Part shown: positions 30,697-40,900 of the stretch, one piece after another | Position numbering within the stretch: position 1 is the stretch's first letter | How the letters are laid out: the number at the start of each line of letters is the position of its first letter | NCBI RefSeq assembly: GCF_004331955.1 | Contig: NZ_CP036532.1 | Coordinates: 62,001 to 126,000 of the forward strand | Direction: 5' to 3' | Length of the DNA: 64,000 nt | From: Roseitalea porphyridii | Lineage (GTDB): Bacteria; Pseudomonadota; Alphaproteobacteria; Rhizobiales; Rhizobiaceae | Translations under genes and position numbers: made by a program | Notes under the pieces: model-generated | What the model was told of the DNA's origin: nothing | Database searches by the model: none | The model's input: only the letters and a program-made list of their open reading frames with translations

Positions 30697-31350
30697 ATGA
30701 ACGCGCCCCACGCCGACCGCTTCGCCATCCTTCTGGACGGGGAACTCACACCGACGCCGAGAGTTGCGCGGCAGATCGACGGTGCCCGAGTAATCGCGGC
30801 TGACGGCGGCATGCGTCACGCCGAAGCGCTGGGCCTGCGGCCCGAACTGTGGGTCGGCGACTTCGATTCCGCACCCGCCGCGCTGCTCGAGACCCACGCC
30901 GGCGTGCCCCGCCAGGATCACCCCTCGCGCAAGGACGTCTCGGACGGCGAGATCGCGATCGGCGAGGCCGTGGCGGCCGGCGCGCGGTCGCTTATCCTGT
31001 GCGGCGCGCTCGGGGGTGAGCGCACCGACCACACGCTGTTCAGCATGCTGCTTGCCATCCGCCTTGCCGAACGGCAGGGGCTCGACGTGATCCTGACGAG
31101 CGGCCGCGAGGAGGCCGTGCCGCTCCTGCCGGGAATGCGCCGGTGCCCGGACTGGCCCGTCGGCACGCTGTTCTCGGTGATCCCGTTTTCCGACCTTTCG
31201 GACCTGACGATTACGGGGGCCGACTGGCCGCTCGACCGCGTCGAAGTGGCCATGGGCAGCTCGCTCACCCTGTCCAACAGCGCCTCCGACGCGCTCGGCC
31301 TTACGTTGGGGCATGGAACCGCCGCGGTGGTCGCGGCGTTCGCGCTGTGA
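30697..31350 (+). CDS. thiN: Thiamine diphosphokinase
   Basis: This 217-residue enzyme makes thiamine diphosphate from thiamine and ATP. It has the TPK motifs IAADGGMRHA, LWVGDFDSA and CGALGGERTDHT, and a C-terminal beta domain (SLTLSNSASDALGLTL). It is divergent from the riboswitch-controlled thiBPQ, so salvage and activation genes share this locus. No riboswitch is seen on its own leader. Confidence 0.9.
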   Translation: MNAPHADRFAILLDGELTPTPRVARQIDGARVIAADGGMRHAEALGLRPELWVGDFDSAPAALLETHAGVPRQDHPSRKDVSDGEIAIGEAVAAGARSLILCGALGGERTDHTLFSMLLAIRLAERQGLDVILTSGREEAVPLLPGMRRCPDWPVGTLFSVIPFSDLSDLTITGADWPLDRVEVAMGSSLTLSNSASDALGLTLGHGTAAVVAAFAL

Positions 31351-31415
31351 TATCGGACACTTTGCGAACTTTGTGGTGCGCATAGTTCGAACGATCTCAA
31401 CAGGGAGACCAAGAC

Positions 31416-31676
31416 ATGAAAATTGCATTGACGATCGCCGCTGTGGCGACCGCCGGCATGCTGGCCGCCGGCTGCACGACGACCGAGCAGCGGGCCGCGG
31501 GCGGCGCATTGCTGGGCGGCGGTATCGCAGCTGCGACGGGCGGCAATGCCGGCACGATCGCCGCAAGCGCGGCCGCTGGCGCAGGCGCCGGTGTCCTGCT
31601 CGATACGCTCGATGACGGCCGGACCTGCCGCTATCGCCGTCCCGACGGCAGCACCTACATCGCGCGCTGCCCGTAA
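31416..31676 (+). CDS. Small glycine-zipper lipoprotein
   Basis: This 86-residue protein has a lipobox (MLAAGC) after a short hydrophobic stretch and a glycine-zipper segment (GGALLGGGIAAATGGNAGTI) that can insert in membranes. The C-terminus CRYRRPDGSTYIARCP contains two cysteines that may form a disulfide. AGGGAG precedes the ATG. Function unknown; such proteins contribute to outer-membrane integrity in some families. Confidence 0.82.
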   Translation: MKIALTIAAVATAGMLAAGCTTTEQRAAGGALLGGGIAAATGGNAGTIAASAAAGAGAGVLLDTLDDGRTCRYRRPDGSTYIARCP

Positions 31677-31699
31677 GCGGCAACGCATGAGCGACGGAT

Positions 31700-31725
31700 C
31701 GCGGCTCGCCTGACGGCGGGCCGCG
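31700..31725. terminator. Terminator-like hairpin after the glycine-zipper gene
   Basis: CGCGGC-T-CGCC pairs with GGCG-G-GCCGCG around a TGAC loop, an 11-bp stem with one T/G pair. It begins 24 bases after the stop. There is no T-run, so termination is uncertain. Confidence 0.35.
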
Positions 31726-31816
31726 TCCGCACGCGACGATAACGGTCGACCCGATGGGTTGATTTCCGTCGGCGCGATCGGCACATGCGCATCGATCCGA
31801 TGCACTGGACGATGCC

Positions 31817-33649
31817 ATGGCCGCGCCCGCGCCGCTTTTGCGGCTCGAAGACATCTCGTTGACGTTCGGCGGCGCACCGCTGCTGGCCGATGTCGCCGTC
31901 TCCGTTCATCAGGGCGACCGCATCGCGCTCGTCGGCCGCAACGGATCGGGCAAGTCCACGCTTCTGAAGATCGCGGCCGGGCTCGTCGAACCCTCGGCGG
32001 GCGAGGTCATCACGGAACGCGGCGCGACCGTGCGCTACCTGCCACAGGCCCCCGATCTTGCCGATTATCCGAGCCTTCGGGCCTATGCCGAGGCGGACCT
32101 CGGCCCCCTCGACGACCCCCACCGCGCCGAGCGCCTGCTGATCGAACTGGGCCTCGATCCGGAACGGGGCCCCGCCGGCCTTTCGGGCGGTGAGGCGCGC
32201 CGCGCCGCGCTTGCGCGCACGCTCGCGCCCGAACCCGATCTCGTCCTGCTCGACGAGCCGACCAACCATCTCGACCTTCCCGCGATCGAATGGCTCGAAG
32301 GCGAGATCGCGCGCATGGCATCGGCGGTCGTCGTCATCTCGCACGACCGTCGGTTCCTCGAGAACGTCAGCCGCAAGACCTTCTGGCTCGACCGCGGCAC
32401 GGTGCGCGAGAATCGCGCCGGCTTCGGCGCGTTCGAAGCCTGGCGCGATAAGGTGCTGGAGGAAGAAGAACGCGACCTGCACAAGCTCAAGCGCAAGATC
32501 GTGCGCGAGGAGCACTGGCTGACCTATGGCGTCACCGCGCGCCGCAAGCGCAACCAGCGCCGCCTCGGCGAACTCAACGCCCTGCGCCAGCGCTTCCGGA
32601 GCCACGAACGCGCGCCCGGAACCGCGAAGCTCGAGGCGACCGAAACGGCCGCATCGGGCAAGCTGGTCATCGAGGCAGGCTCCGTCTCCAAGACGCTCGG
32701 CGGAAAGCCGCTGGTGCGCGACTTCTCCGTCCGGGTCCATCGCGGCGACCGGATCGGGCTTGTCGGCCCGAACGGCGCCGGCAAGACGACGCTCGTCCGC
32801 CTCCTCACAGGCGACCTGGACCCGGATGAAGGCACCATACGCCATGGCGCTAATACCGAACTGGCGATGCTCGACCAGCGCCGTGCCGCGCTCGATCCCG
32901 ACGAGACGCTCGAACACTTCCTGACCGATGGGCGCGGCCAGTCGCTGATCGTCGGCGGTGCTCAAAAGCACGTCGCGTCCTACATGAAGGATTTCCTGTT
33001 CAATCCGGAACAGGCCCGAACGCCGGTGCGCGAACTCTCCGGCGGCGAGAAGGCCCGGCTCGTACTGGCAAAGCTTCTGGCGCGACCGGCCAATCTGCTC
33101 GTTCTCGACGAGCCGACCAACGATCTCGACATGGAAACCCTCGACCTGCTCGAAGAACTCGTCGCCGGCTTCGACGGCACCGTGCTTCTGGTCAGCCACG
33201 ACCGCGACTTTCTCGATCGGACGGTCAATGCCGTGATCGCGCCCGATCCCGACCGCGACGGCCGCTGGATCGCCTATGCCGGCGGCTATTCGGACATGGT
33301 CGCCCAGCGCGGCGCCGCCAAAGAAAAGCCCCGGTCTGCGACCAGCGACTCGCCTTCCCGGTCCCGGCCAAACCCGCGCGAAAAGGAGAGCCGGCCACCG
33401 GCCCCGTCCGGCAAGCTCTCCTACAAGGACAAGTTCGCGCTCGAAACCCTGCCCGGCGAAATCGAGGCGCTCGCCGGCGAGATTGCGGAACTCGAAGCGC
33501 GGCTCGCCGATCCGGACTTCTTCGCGCGCGATCCGGCCGGCTTCTCCGCGACAGCCGAGGCGCTCGAAGAACGGCGTGCCGAGCACGCAGCCAAGGAAGA
33601 ACGCTGGCTGGAACTTGAAATGCTGCGCGAAGAGATAGAGGCGGGCTGA
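31817..33649 (+). CDS. uup: ABC-F family ATPase (Uup-like)
   Basis: This 610-residue soluble protein has two ABC domains: Walker A GRNGSGKST with signature LSGGEARRAAL, then GPNGAGKTT with LSGGEKARLVLAK. The linker between them is the ABC-F interdomain helix pair, and the C-terminus has a coiled-coil region (EIEALAGEIAELEARLADPD). ABC-F proteins act on the ribosomal E site in translation; Uup is linked to genome stability and is the closest family by length. Confidence is high for the class, moderate for the name. Confidence 0.9.
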   Translation: MAAPAPLLRLEDISLTFGGAPLLADVAVSVHQGDRIALVGRNGSGKSTLLKIAAGLVEPSAGEVITERGATVRYLPQAPDLADYPSLRAYAEADLGPLDDPHRAERLLIELGLDPERGPAGLSGGEARRAALARTLAPEPDLVLLDEPTNHLDLPAIEWLEGEIARMASAVVVISHDRRFLENVSRKTFWLDRGTVRENRAGFGAFEAWRDKVLEEEERDLHKLKRKIVREEHWLTYGVTARRKRNQRRLGELNALRQRFRSHERAPGTAKLEATETAASGKLVIEAGSVSKTLGGKPLVRDFSVRVHRGDRIGLVGPNGAGKTTLVRLLTGDLDPDEGTIRHGANTELAMLDQRRAALDPDETLEHFLTDGRGQSLIVGGAQKHVASYMKDFLFNPEQARTPVRELSGGEKARLVLAKLLARPANLLVLDEPTNDLDMETLDLLEELVAGFDGTVLLVSHDRDFLDRTVNAVIAPDPDRDGRWIAYAGGYSDMVAQRGAAKEKPRSATSDSPSRSRPNPREKESRPPAPSGKLSYKDKFALETLPGEIEALAGEIAELEARLADPDFFARDPAGFSATAEALEERRAEHAAKEERWLELEMLREEIEAG

Positions 33650-33732
33650 GCCCGGGACGCACCGCCCCGCCGACCACCGTTCATCTGCGGTTCAGCAGGA
33701 CCCCGTCAGGGTCGGAAGCCTCTACGCCACGG

Positions 33733-33766
33733 AAAAGGCCGCGCATTCGATGGGGCATGCGCGGCC
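33733..33766 (-). terminator. Intrinsic terminator of phaB
   Basis: On the minus strand GGCCGCGCAT pairs with ATGCGCGGCC around a 10-base loop and is followed by TTTT (A-run at 33733-33736). It lies about 13 bases after the phaB stop. Confidence 0.82.
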
Positions 33767-33778
33767 ACCCGACCGTGG

Positions 33779-34501
33779 CTAGCTGAAGAACTGTCCGCCA
33801 TTGGCCGAAATCGTCGACCCGGTGATGAAGCCGGCATCGTCGGAGGCGAGGAACGCCACACAGCGGGCGATCTCGTCGGGTTCGCCCAGGCGGCCGGCCG
33901 GGATTTGCGCGATGATCTGTTCGCGCACCTTTTCCGGCACCGCCATGACCATTTCGGTTGCGATATAACCCGGACAGATCGCGTTGACCGTGATGTTGGC
34001 CCGGGCGCCTTCCTGGGCGAGGCTGCGCACGATGCCGATATCGCCGGCCTTCGTGGCCGCATAGTTGGCCTGCGCGAACTGCCCCTTCTGACCGTTGACC
34101 GAACTGATCACGATCACGCGGCCGAACTTGCGCTCGCGCATGCCGGGCCAGACCGGATGGATCGTGTTGAAGACACCGGTCAGATTGGTGTCGATCACCT
34201 CTTTCCACTGGTCGGGCGTCATCTTGTGGAATGGCGCATCGCGCGTGATGCCGGCATTGGCGACCACGACATCGATCGGACCGAGGTCGGCCTCGACCTT
34301 CTCGATGCCGGCCTTGGACTCGTCATAGTCGGCGACGTTCCACTTGTAGGTCGCAATGCCGGTCGCGTCGGTGAAGGCCTTGGCCTTTTCGTCGTTGCCC
34401 GCATAGGTCGCCGCGACCGTGTAGCCGGCATCCTTCAGCGCCTTGGAAATCGCCTCGCCGATTCCGCGCGTTCCTCCCGTGACAAGCGCCACTTTGCTCA
34501 T
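33779..34501 (-). CDS. phaB: Acetoacetyl-CoA reductase
   Basis: This 240-residue short-chain dehydrogenase reduces acetoacetyl-CoA with NADPH to (R)-3-hydroxybutyryl-CoA for polyhydroxybutyrate. It has the cofactor motif GGTRGIGEAI at residues 9-18, Ser134 in ISSVNGQKG and the catalytic Tyr147/Lys151 in NYAATKAG. The NGQ(K)G after the active serine is characteristic of the PhbB group. It follows phaA after a short spacer with an inverted repeat. Confidence 0.96.
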   Translation of the reverse strand: MSKVALVTGGTRGIGEAISKALKDAGYTVAATYAGNDEKAKAFTDATGIATYKWNVADYDESKAGIEKVEADLGPIDVVVANAGITRDAPFHKMTPDQWKEVIDTNLTGVFNTIHPVWPGMRERKFGRVIVISSVNGQKGQFAQANYAATKAGDIGIVRSLAQEGARANITVNAICPGYIATEMVMAVPEKVREQIIAQIPAGRLGEPDEIARCVAFLASDDAGFITGSTISANGGQFFS

Positions 34502-34531
34502 GATTGGTTCTCCTCCCTTTTTTGGGCCAAC

Positions 34532-34598
34532 AGCGAATGGCGAGTAGCGAACAGATCGAAACGCGCGCTACGCAGCCACTCCCTATTCACCATTCGCT
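34532..34598. repeat. Inverted repeat between phaA and phaB
   Basis: AGCGAATGGCGAGTAGCGAA (34532-34551) and an imperfect inverted copy at 34579-34598 enclose 27 bases. Further partial units of CGAATGGCGA/ATTCGCTA character lie up to 34605. These AGCGAATAGCGA-type degenerate units occur between genes in rhizobial genomes; here the unit is in the phaA-phaB spacer. Confidence 0.6.
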
Positions 34599-34609
34599 AT
34601 TCGCTTCCC

Positions 34610-35785
34610 TCAGTCCCGTTCCACGCACATCGCAACGCCCATGCCGCCGCCGATGCACAGCGTGGCAAGCCCCTTCCTGGCGTCGCGACGGGCCATTTCG
34701 AACAGCAGCGTGTTCAGGATGCGGGCACCCGATGCGCCGACAGGGTGACCGATCGCGATCGCCCCGCCATTGACGTTGACGATCTCCGGGTTCCAGCCCA
34801 TGTCCTTGTTGACCGCGCAGGCCTGGGCGGCGAACGCCTCGTTGGCCTCGACCAGATCGAGATCGTCGGTCTTCCAGCCCGCCTTTTCGAGCGCCTTGCG
34901 CGAGGCCGGGATCGGCCCGGTGCCCATGATCTGCGGATCGACGCCGGCCGTCGCCCAGGAGACGATCCGCGCCATCGGCGTGATGCCCCGCCTTTCGGCT
35001 TCGGCCGCGCTCATCAGCACCGCTGCCGCGCCGCCATCGTTGATGCCCGACGCGTTCGCCGCCGTCACCGTGCCCTCCTTGTCGAAGGCCGGGCGCAGCT
35101 TGCCGACGCCGTCCAGCGTCACGCCGTGCTTGATGTACTCGTCGTCCTCGACCACCGTCTCGCCCTTGCGGTGCTTGACGGTGTGGGCGACGATCTCGTC
35201 CTTGAACTTGCCGGCCTTCTGGGCCGCTTCGGCCTTGTTCTGGCTGGCGACGGCGAACTCGTCCTGCTGATCGCGGGTAAGCTGCCACTGGCGGGCGACG
35301 TTCTCGGCCGTATTGCCCATGTGATAGCCGTAGAACGCATCCATCAGGGCGTCCCTGAGCATGGTGTCGACCAGCTTGACGTCGCCCATCTTGGTGCCGC
35401 CGCGCAGGTGCTGGCAGTGCGGGGCCATCGACATCGATTCATGGCCGCCGGCGACCACGATCGACGCGTCGCCCGTGGCGATCTGCTGCATGCCGAGCGC
35501 CACCGCGCGCAGGCCCGAACCGCACAGCTGGTTGATGCCCCAGGCCGTGGTTTCCTGCGGGCAGCCGGCCGCCATGGCCGCCTGGCGCGCCGGGTTCTGC
35601 CCCTCGCCGGCCGAGAGGATCTGGCCCATGATCACCTCGTCGACATCGGCCGGATCGACGCCGGCACGCTCCAGCGCGCCCTTGATCGCCGTCGCGCCCA
35701 GTTCGTGGGCGGGGACGGTGGCGAACGCTCCGTTGAAGGCGCCCACGGGCGTGCGCGCGGCGCTTGCGATGACGATGGGTTCCAT
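34610..35785 (-). CDS. phaA: Acetyl-CoA acetyltransferase
   Basis: This 391-residue thiolase condenses two acetyl-CoA to acetoacetyl-CoA, the first step of PHB synthesis. The nucleophile is Cys88 in [11 protein letters not shown]; the C-terminal catalytic motifs [14 protein letters not shown] and [13 protein letters not shown] are complete. The ORF is open 22 codons upstream; ATG 35785 fits the family. phaB follows and phaR is divergent, but the PHB synthase gene phaC is not in the window. Confidence 0.96.
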   Translation of the reverse strand: MEPIVIASAARTPVGAFNGAFATVPAHELGATAIKGALERAGVDPADVDEVIMGQILSAGEGQNPARQAAMAAGCPQETTAWGINQLCGSGLRAVALGMQQIATGDASIVVAGGHESMSMAPHCQHLRGGTKMGDVKLVDTMLRDALMDAFYGYHMGNTAENVARQWQLTRDQQDEFAVASQNKAEAAQKAGKFKDEIVAHTVKHRKGETVVEDDEYIKHGVTLDGVGKLRPAFDKEGTVTAANASGINDGGAAAVLMSAAEAERRGITPMARIVSWATAGVDPQIMGTGPIPASRKALEKAGWKTDDLDLVEANEAFAAQACAVNKDMGWNPEIVNVNGGAIAIGHPVGASGARILNTLLFEMARRDARKGLATLCIGGGMGVAMCVERD

Positions 35786-36024
35786 GACTGAACTCCTGGA
35801 TTTTCCGTTCTCGGGGGCGCGGCGAGGCGCCGGGTGCGGCACCTGTGCCATATATCGCCGGCCATGCCTATTGGTTAAAGGGCCAAGACTTGGCGGACCG
35901 CGATCACCGATTGGTGCGATGCAAGAAACGTTTTGAATTCGATCAGATGACCGACTACTGTTGCGTCAACAGACAAGGTCGTCAGGCGCGCTGACGGCGA
36001 CGGACGGACCTGAAGGAGATGTCC

Positions 36025-36645
36025 ATGGCCAAGAACGATGGCGCAACGATCATCAAGAAGTACGCCAATCGCCGCCTCTACAACACCGGAACGAGCACCT
36101 ATGTGACGCTCGACGACCTGGCGACGATGGTCAAGGAGGACGAGGATTTCGTCGTCCAGGACGCCAAGTCCGGTCAGGATATCACCCACTCGGTTCTCAC
36201 CCAGATCATCTTCGAGCAGGAGGCCAAGTCGGGCCAGACCATGTTGCCGGTCTCGGTGCTGCGCCAGCTCATCTCGTTCTACGGCGACCAGATGCAGATG
36301 GTCGTGCCGAGCTATCTCGAACACTCCATGGCCGCCTTCGCCAAGGAGCAGGAACGCATCCGCGAGCAAATGGCCTCGATGGTGGGCAAGTCGCCGATGG
36401 ACGTCATGGCGACCAGCCAGCAGATGTTCGGCGAACAGACCCAGCGCAACATGGCCCTGTTCCAGGAAGCCATGAAGATGTTCAACCCGTTCGCGGTAAT
36501 GGCCGACATGCAGGCCAAGTCCGAACAGACCGGTTCCGAACAGGGCACGGGCAACGCCGCCGAAGGCGAACGGGCGGGCGACGATCTGCAGACCATGCGC
36601 GATCAGATCGCCGAGATGCAGCGCAAGCTCGACAGGCTCGGCTGA
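36025..36645 (+). CDS. phaR: PHB synthesis repressor PhaR
   Basis: This 206-residue DNA- and PHB-binding repressor controls phasin and other granule genes. The N-terminal DNA-binding domain IIKKYANRRLYNTGTSTYVT is highly conserved. The middle region (MDVMATSQQMFGEQTQRNMALFQEAMKMF) is amphipathic, and the end is a coiled coil (DQIAEMQRKLDRLG). GAAGGAG lies 6 bases before ATG 36025, so the ATG at 36019 is rejected. It is divergent from phaA. Confidence 0.95.
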   Translation: MAKNDGATIIKKYANRRLYNTGTSTYVTLDDLATMVKEDEDFVVQDAKSGQDITHSVLTQIIFEQEAKSGQTMLPVSVLRQLISFYGDQMQMVVPSYLEHSMAAFAKEQERIREQMASMVGKSPMDVMATSQQMFGEQTQRNMALFQEAMKMFNPFAVMADMQAKSEQTGSEQGTGNAAEGERAGDDLQTMRDQIAEMQRKLDRLG

Positions 36646-36658
36646 ACCCGCCGGCCGG

Positions 36659-37579
36659 TTATTTCACGGCAACCCGCCCGGTTTCCGCAGGCCGCGACCG
36701 GTCTTCGATCACCGTCGCATCGATCTTCGACTTCGGCGTCCGGAGAAGGTCGGCATCGGCGGCGAGTGTCAGTTCATCGGCCCCGCGCGCCCTCGTGCTC
36801 TGCAGGACGTCATAGACCGAGGCGGTCGCCAGCATCAGCGCCTCGGCCTCGGTGCGGCCATCCAACAGATGCGCGACCAGCAGCGCGGCGGTCAGATCGC
36901 CGGTTCCATTCGGCACGCGGGCGAACGCCGGATGTTCGGCCAGAAGCGCTCCATGCGCCGTCACCAGCAGGTTGCCGGTGCGGTCCGGGGCGCCCGCGAA
37001 CGCGCTCGTCACCAGAACCTTCGGCGGTCCGAGCGTCCGTGCGGCAGCGATCAGGTCGGCATTGTCCTTTAAGGGCCGACCGACGAGCCAAGCGAGTTCG
37101 AACCGGTTCGGCGTTGCAATGTCGGCCGCCGGCACCAAGTGCCCGGCGATGGCGTGCGCGACCTCGTCCGGCACGTAGAGCCCGTTCGCGTCGCCGATCA
37201 CCGGATCGCAGGCGAACATCAGTCCCGGCCGCCTGCGGCGCAGCGACGTCACGGCATCGGCGATCGCAGGAACCTGATCGGGCGAGCCGATATAGCCCGA
37301 AAGAACCGCATCAATCTCGCCGGCGAACGGGCCGCCCGCCAGATCGGACATGAAGCCGGCAAACAAAGCCGGATCGTGCACCATGCGCGTCGCCGACCCG
37401 TGTCCGGGATGCCAGGGCAGGATCACCGTGGGCACGGCGATCACCGGATGGCCGAGGGTCTCGATCGCGAACACGGCGGCGCGATTTCCGACCGCGCCCC
37501 GCGCAACATGGCTGGAGATGACCGCAACGGCTCCGGGCAGGGGCGTGCGGCCCGCCGCGGATTCGGTCGTCCCGGTCAT
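36659..37579 (-). CDS. pdxY: Pyridoxal kinase
   Basis: This 306-residue enzyme phosphorylates pyridoxal for PLP salvage. It has the ribokinase-fold features of PdxY/PdxK: the N-terminal VAVISSHVARGAVGNRAAVF, the substrate motif PTVILPWHPGHG, and the catalytic GTGD loop in NGTGDLTAALLVAH. The stop of phaR is 13 bases away (convergent). Its ATG overlaps the stop of the upstream small membrane protein gene. Confidence 0.92.
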   Translation of the reverse strand: MTGTTESAAGRTPLPGAVAVISSHVARGAVGNRAAVFAIETLGHPVIAVPTVILPWHPGHGSATRMVHDPALFAGFMSDLAGGPFAGEIDAVLSGYIGSPDQVPAIADAVTSLRRRRPGLMFACDPVIGDANGLYVPDEVAHAIAGHLVPAADIATPNRFELAWLVGRPLKDNADLIAAARTLGPPKVLVTSAFAGAPDRTGNLLVTAHGALLAEHPAFARVPNGTGDLTAALLVAHLLDGRTEAEALMLATASVYDVLQSTRARGADELTLAADADLLRTPKSKIDATVIEDRSRPAETGRVAVK

Positions 37580-37830
37580 CGGGCCAGATAGCCGATCAGC
37601 CAGATCGCAAGACCGATGAAGGCGATGACCGACAGGCCGCGCCCGACCCGTCGACCCCACACTTCCGCCGGATCGGACGGATCGGCATCGGCGCCAGCCA
37701 GATGTTCGCGCGCCCGGCCCGCCGCCCGCACGAAAGAGGACTGGCCGACGACTTCCGCGTCGCGCTGGACACGTTCGAGCGCCTTGCGCGCTTCACGTTC
37801 GTTGGCGTGGGGATCGGGCTTGTCGTTCAT
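37576..37830 (-). CDS. Small single-pass membrane protein, conserved hypothetical
   Basis: From ATG 37830 the protein has 84 residues: a charged helical N-terminus (NEREARKALERVQRDAEVVG), a SGAD-like segment (GADADPSDPAEVWGRRVGR) and one C-terminal membrane helix (GLSVIAFIGLAIWLIGYLAR). Open starts at 37866 and 37872 exist and would add 12-14 residues. It overlaps pdxY by 4 bases. Similar proteins are found in other Hyphomicrobiales; no function is known. Confidence 0.75.
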   Translation of the reverse strand: MNDKPDPHANEREARKALERVQRDAEVVGQSSFVRAAGRAREHLAGADADPSDPAEVWGRRVGRGLSVIAFIGLAIWLIGYLAR

Positions 37831-37884
37831 CTCGTCGTCCACGGCCGGCACGGGGCATGCGTTCATCGCCACCGCCAGTCGCCC

Positions 37885-37900
37885 TGCATTTTGTAATGCA
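37885..37900. promoter_or_regulatory. Dyad TGCATT-N4-AATGCA upstream of the glutamate dehydrogenase gene
   Basis: A perfect 6-base inverted repeat with a TTGT centre lies 80 bases before the dehydrogenase start, in the divergent spacer between the two genes. It has the form of a small operator; no factor is assigned. Confidence 0.3.
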
Positions 37901-37980
37901 AACTGCCATGGCGCTGTTATGCTGTCGGTCTAGACCGCAAGGGCTGGCAAGTAAACGATAAAAGACCGACGGGAGGGGAC

Positions 37981-40900
37981 ATGGCAAAGGCAATGGCTGC
38001 GACGGCGAAGCGCAAGCTGACCCGAATCACCGACACGCTGGAACCGCAGGCCACGGCTCTCGCCGGCCCCCTGATCGCCGACGCGCACGCCGAGGATCTG
38101 GCCAATCTGGAAGAAGAGGTGCTCGCGGCCGCCATAGCGCTGGCCGCCGAGACGGTTGCGATCCATCGCGGACCGGATTCGCTGGTGCGGGTCCGCACGA
38201 TGACCGACCGCGCCGGCCGGCCGGCCACGCTGTTCGCGGTCGTCAACGAGAACAAGCCCTTCCTGTTCGATTCGGTGCTCGGCGAGATCAACGCGGCCGT
38301 TCCCTCGGTCGAGTTCGTCGTCCATCCCGTGCTCGACATCCACCATGACGAAAAGGGCTTCGAGGTCGTCGACAAGTCGCGGCCGGGCATGGCGCTGCAG
38401 GAGACCGTCCGCACCAGCGTCATCTCCGCGATCGTCACCGGGATCGACGAGGCCCAGGCCGAAAAGATGGCCGACAACATCCGGTCCACCCTCGGTCAGG
38501 TGGCCTCGGCCGTGCGCGACTGGCGCGCCATGCTGGACCGGCTGGACGCGGTCGTCGCCGAACTGGAGAACGGCGTCCTGCCGGCACGCAAGAGCGACGT
38601 GAAGGAGGCGCTCGAATTCCTGCACTGGCTGCGCGAGGACAATTTCACCTTCCTCGGCATCCGCGAGTACGACTTCGTCGGCGGCGAAAAGCGCGGCAAG
38701 CTGCAGCGCGCCGACCAGCCGGCGCTCGGCATCCTCAGCGATCCCGACGTGCGTATCCTGCGGCGCGGCGACGATCCGGTGACCACGACGCCCGAGATTC
38801 GCGCCTTCCTGAACAGCCGCGACATCCTGATCGTCACCAAGGCGAACCTCAAGTCGGTCGTCCACCGCCGCACCTACATGGATTACATCGGCATCAAGCG
38901 CTACGACGACAAGGGAAAGCTGTCGGGCGAACTGCGGCTGGTCGGCCTGTTCACCTCGACCGCCTACACGCGCTCGGTGCTGCGCATCCCCTATCTGCGT
39001 TCGAAGATCGAGGCGGTGATCAAGCGCTCGCACCACGACCCCGACAGCCATTCGGGCAAGGCGCTGCTCAACGTGCTCGAATCCTATCCGCGCGACGAAC
39101 TGTTCCAGATCGACGCGCCTGTGCTGACCCGTCACGCCGAGGCGATCGTGGCGCTGTCGGACCGTCCGCGCGTGCGCGTGCTCAGCCGCATCGACGCGTT
39201 CGACCGTTTCGTCTCGATCATCGTGTTCGTGCCGCGCGACCAGTACGATTCGGACATACGCGAACGGATCAGCGCCTACATGGCGCAGATGTATGACGGC
39301 CACGTCTCGGCCTTCTATCCGGCCTTCCCCGAGGGGCAGCTTGCGCGGGTCCACATCATCATCGGCCGGCGCAAGGGCAAGACGCCGACACCGACCCAGG
39401 CCTCGCTCGAGCGCGGCGTGGCGGCGATCATTCGCAGCTGGCAGGACGCGCTGCGCGAGGCGATCGTCGAGGCCGGCCTTGCGGTCGACGGCGATCTGTT
39501 CGCTTTCCCCGAATCCTACCGCGACACGGTGACGACCGAGCAGGCCGTCTCCGACCTTGCCTTCATCGACGCGATCACCGCCCAGAACCCGATGGCCGTC
39601 GATTTCCATCAGGAGGAGACGGCGGAGGAGCACACGGCCTCGCTGCGCATCTTCCACGCCGACGAGCCGGTCGCCCTGTCCGAGCGCGTGCCGCTGCTCG
39701 AGAACATGGGCTTCCGCGTCATCGCCGAACTGACCTACCGGATCGGCTGCAACGCGTCGCAGGAGGACCGTCCGCACTGCATCTGGCTGCACGTCATGCA
39801 GATCGAAAGCGCCTCGGGCGCGCCGGTCTCGCTCGGTGACGACGGCGAACTGTTCGAGGAGGCGTTCCGCGCCGTCTGGGCACGACAGATCGACAACGAC
39901 CGTTACAATGCGCTGATCCTGGCGACCGGCATGAGCGCGCGCACGGTCACCGTGCTGCGCAGCTATGGCCGCTATCTGCGGCAGGCCGGCATCGCCTACA
40001 GCCAGGACTACATGGCGATCACGCTCGAACGCCACGCCGAACTGGCGCGGCAACTGTTCGAACTGTTCGACGCACGCTTCAATCCGGCGCGCCAGGCCGA
40101 TCCTGACGAGGACACGGCCGTCACCGAAAAGCACCTGCTCGCCGCCTTCCGCGACGCGCTCGCCGAGGTCCCTTCGATCGACGAGGACCGCATCCTGCGG
40201 CGCTTCTGCTCGGCCATCCTGGCAACGCTGCGCACCAGCTTCTACAATCCCGATCCCGACGGCGGGAACCGCACGACGCTGGCGCTCAAGCTCGACCCCA
40301 AGGCGATCGATTCGCTGCCCGAGCCACGCCCCTATCGCGAGATCTTCGTGTTCGGTCCCGAGGTCGAGGGGGTGCATCTGCGCTTCGGCCCGATCGCCCG
40401 TGGCGGCCTGCGCTGGTCGGACCGTTCGGAGGACTACCGCACCGAGGTGCTCGGCCTGGTCAAGGCGCAACAGGTCAAGAACGCGGTGATCGTGCCCGTC
40501 GGCGCCAAGGGCGGCTTCCTGCCCAAGCGGCTGCCCCGGAGCGGCAGCCGCGAGGAGTTCTTCGAGGCTGGGCGGCAGGCCTACATCACCTTCGTCTCCG
40601 CGCTTTTGTCGGTGACCGACAATCTCGACGGCGAGACGGTCGTTCCGCCGCCGCACACGGTGCGCCGCGACGGCGAGGACCCCTATCTCGTCGTCGCCGC
40701 CGACAAGGGCACGGCAAGCTTCTCCGACACCGCCAACGCAATCTCGCAGGCGCATGGCTTCTGGCTCGACGATGCGTTCGCATCGGGCGGCTCGGCCGGT
40801 TACGACCACAAGAAGATGGGCATCACCGCGCGCGGCGCATGGGAGGCGGTCAAGCGCCATTTCCGCGAGATGGACAAGGACATCCAGACCGAACCGTTCA

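Noticed and set aside
37930-40860. 976-codon minus-strand frame opposite the glutamate dehydrogenase gene
   Set aside because: Antisense shadow; the plus strand carries the complete dehydrogenase with catalytic motifs.
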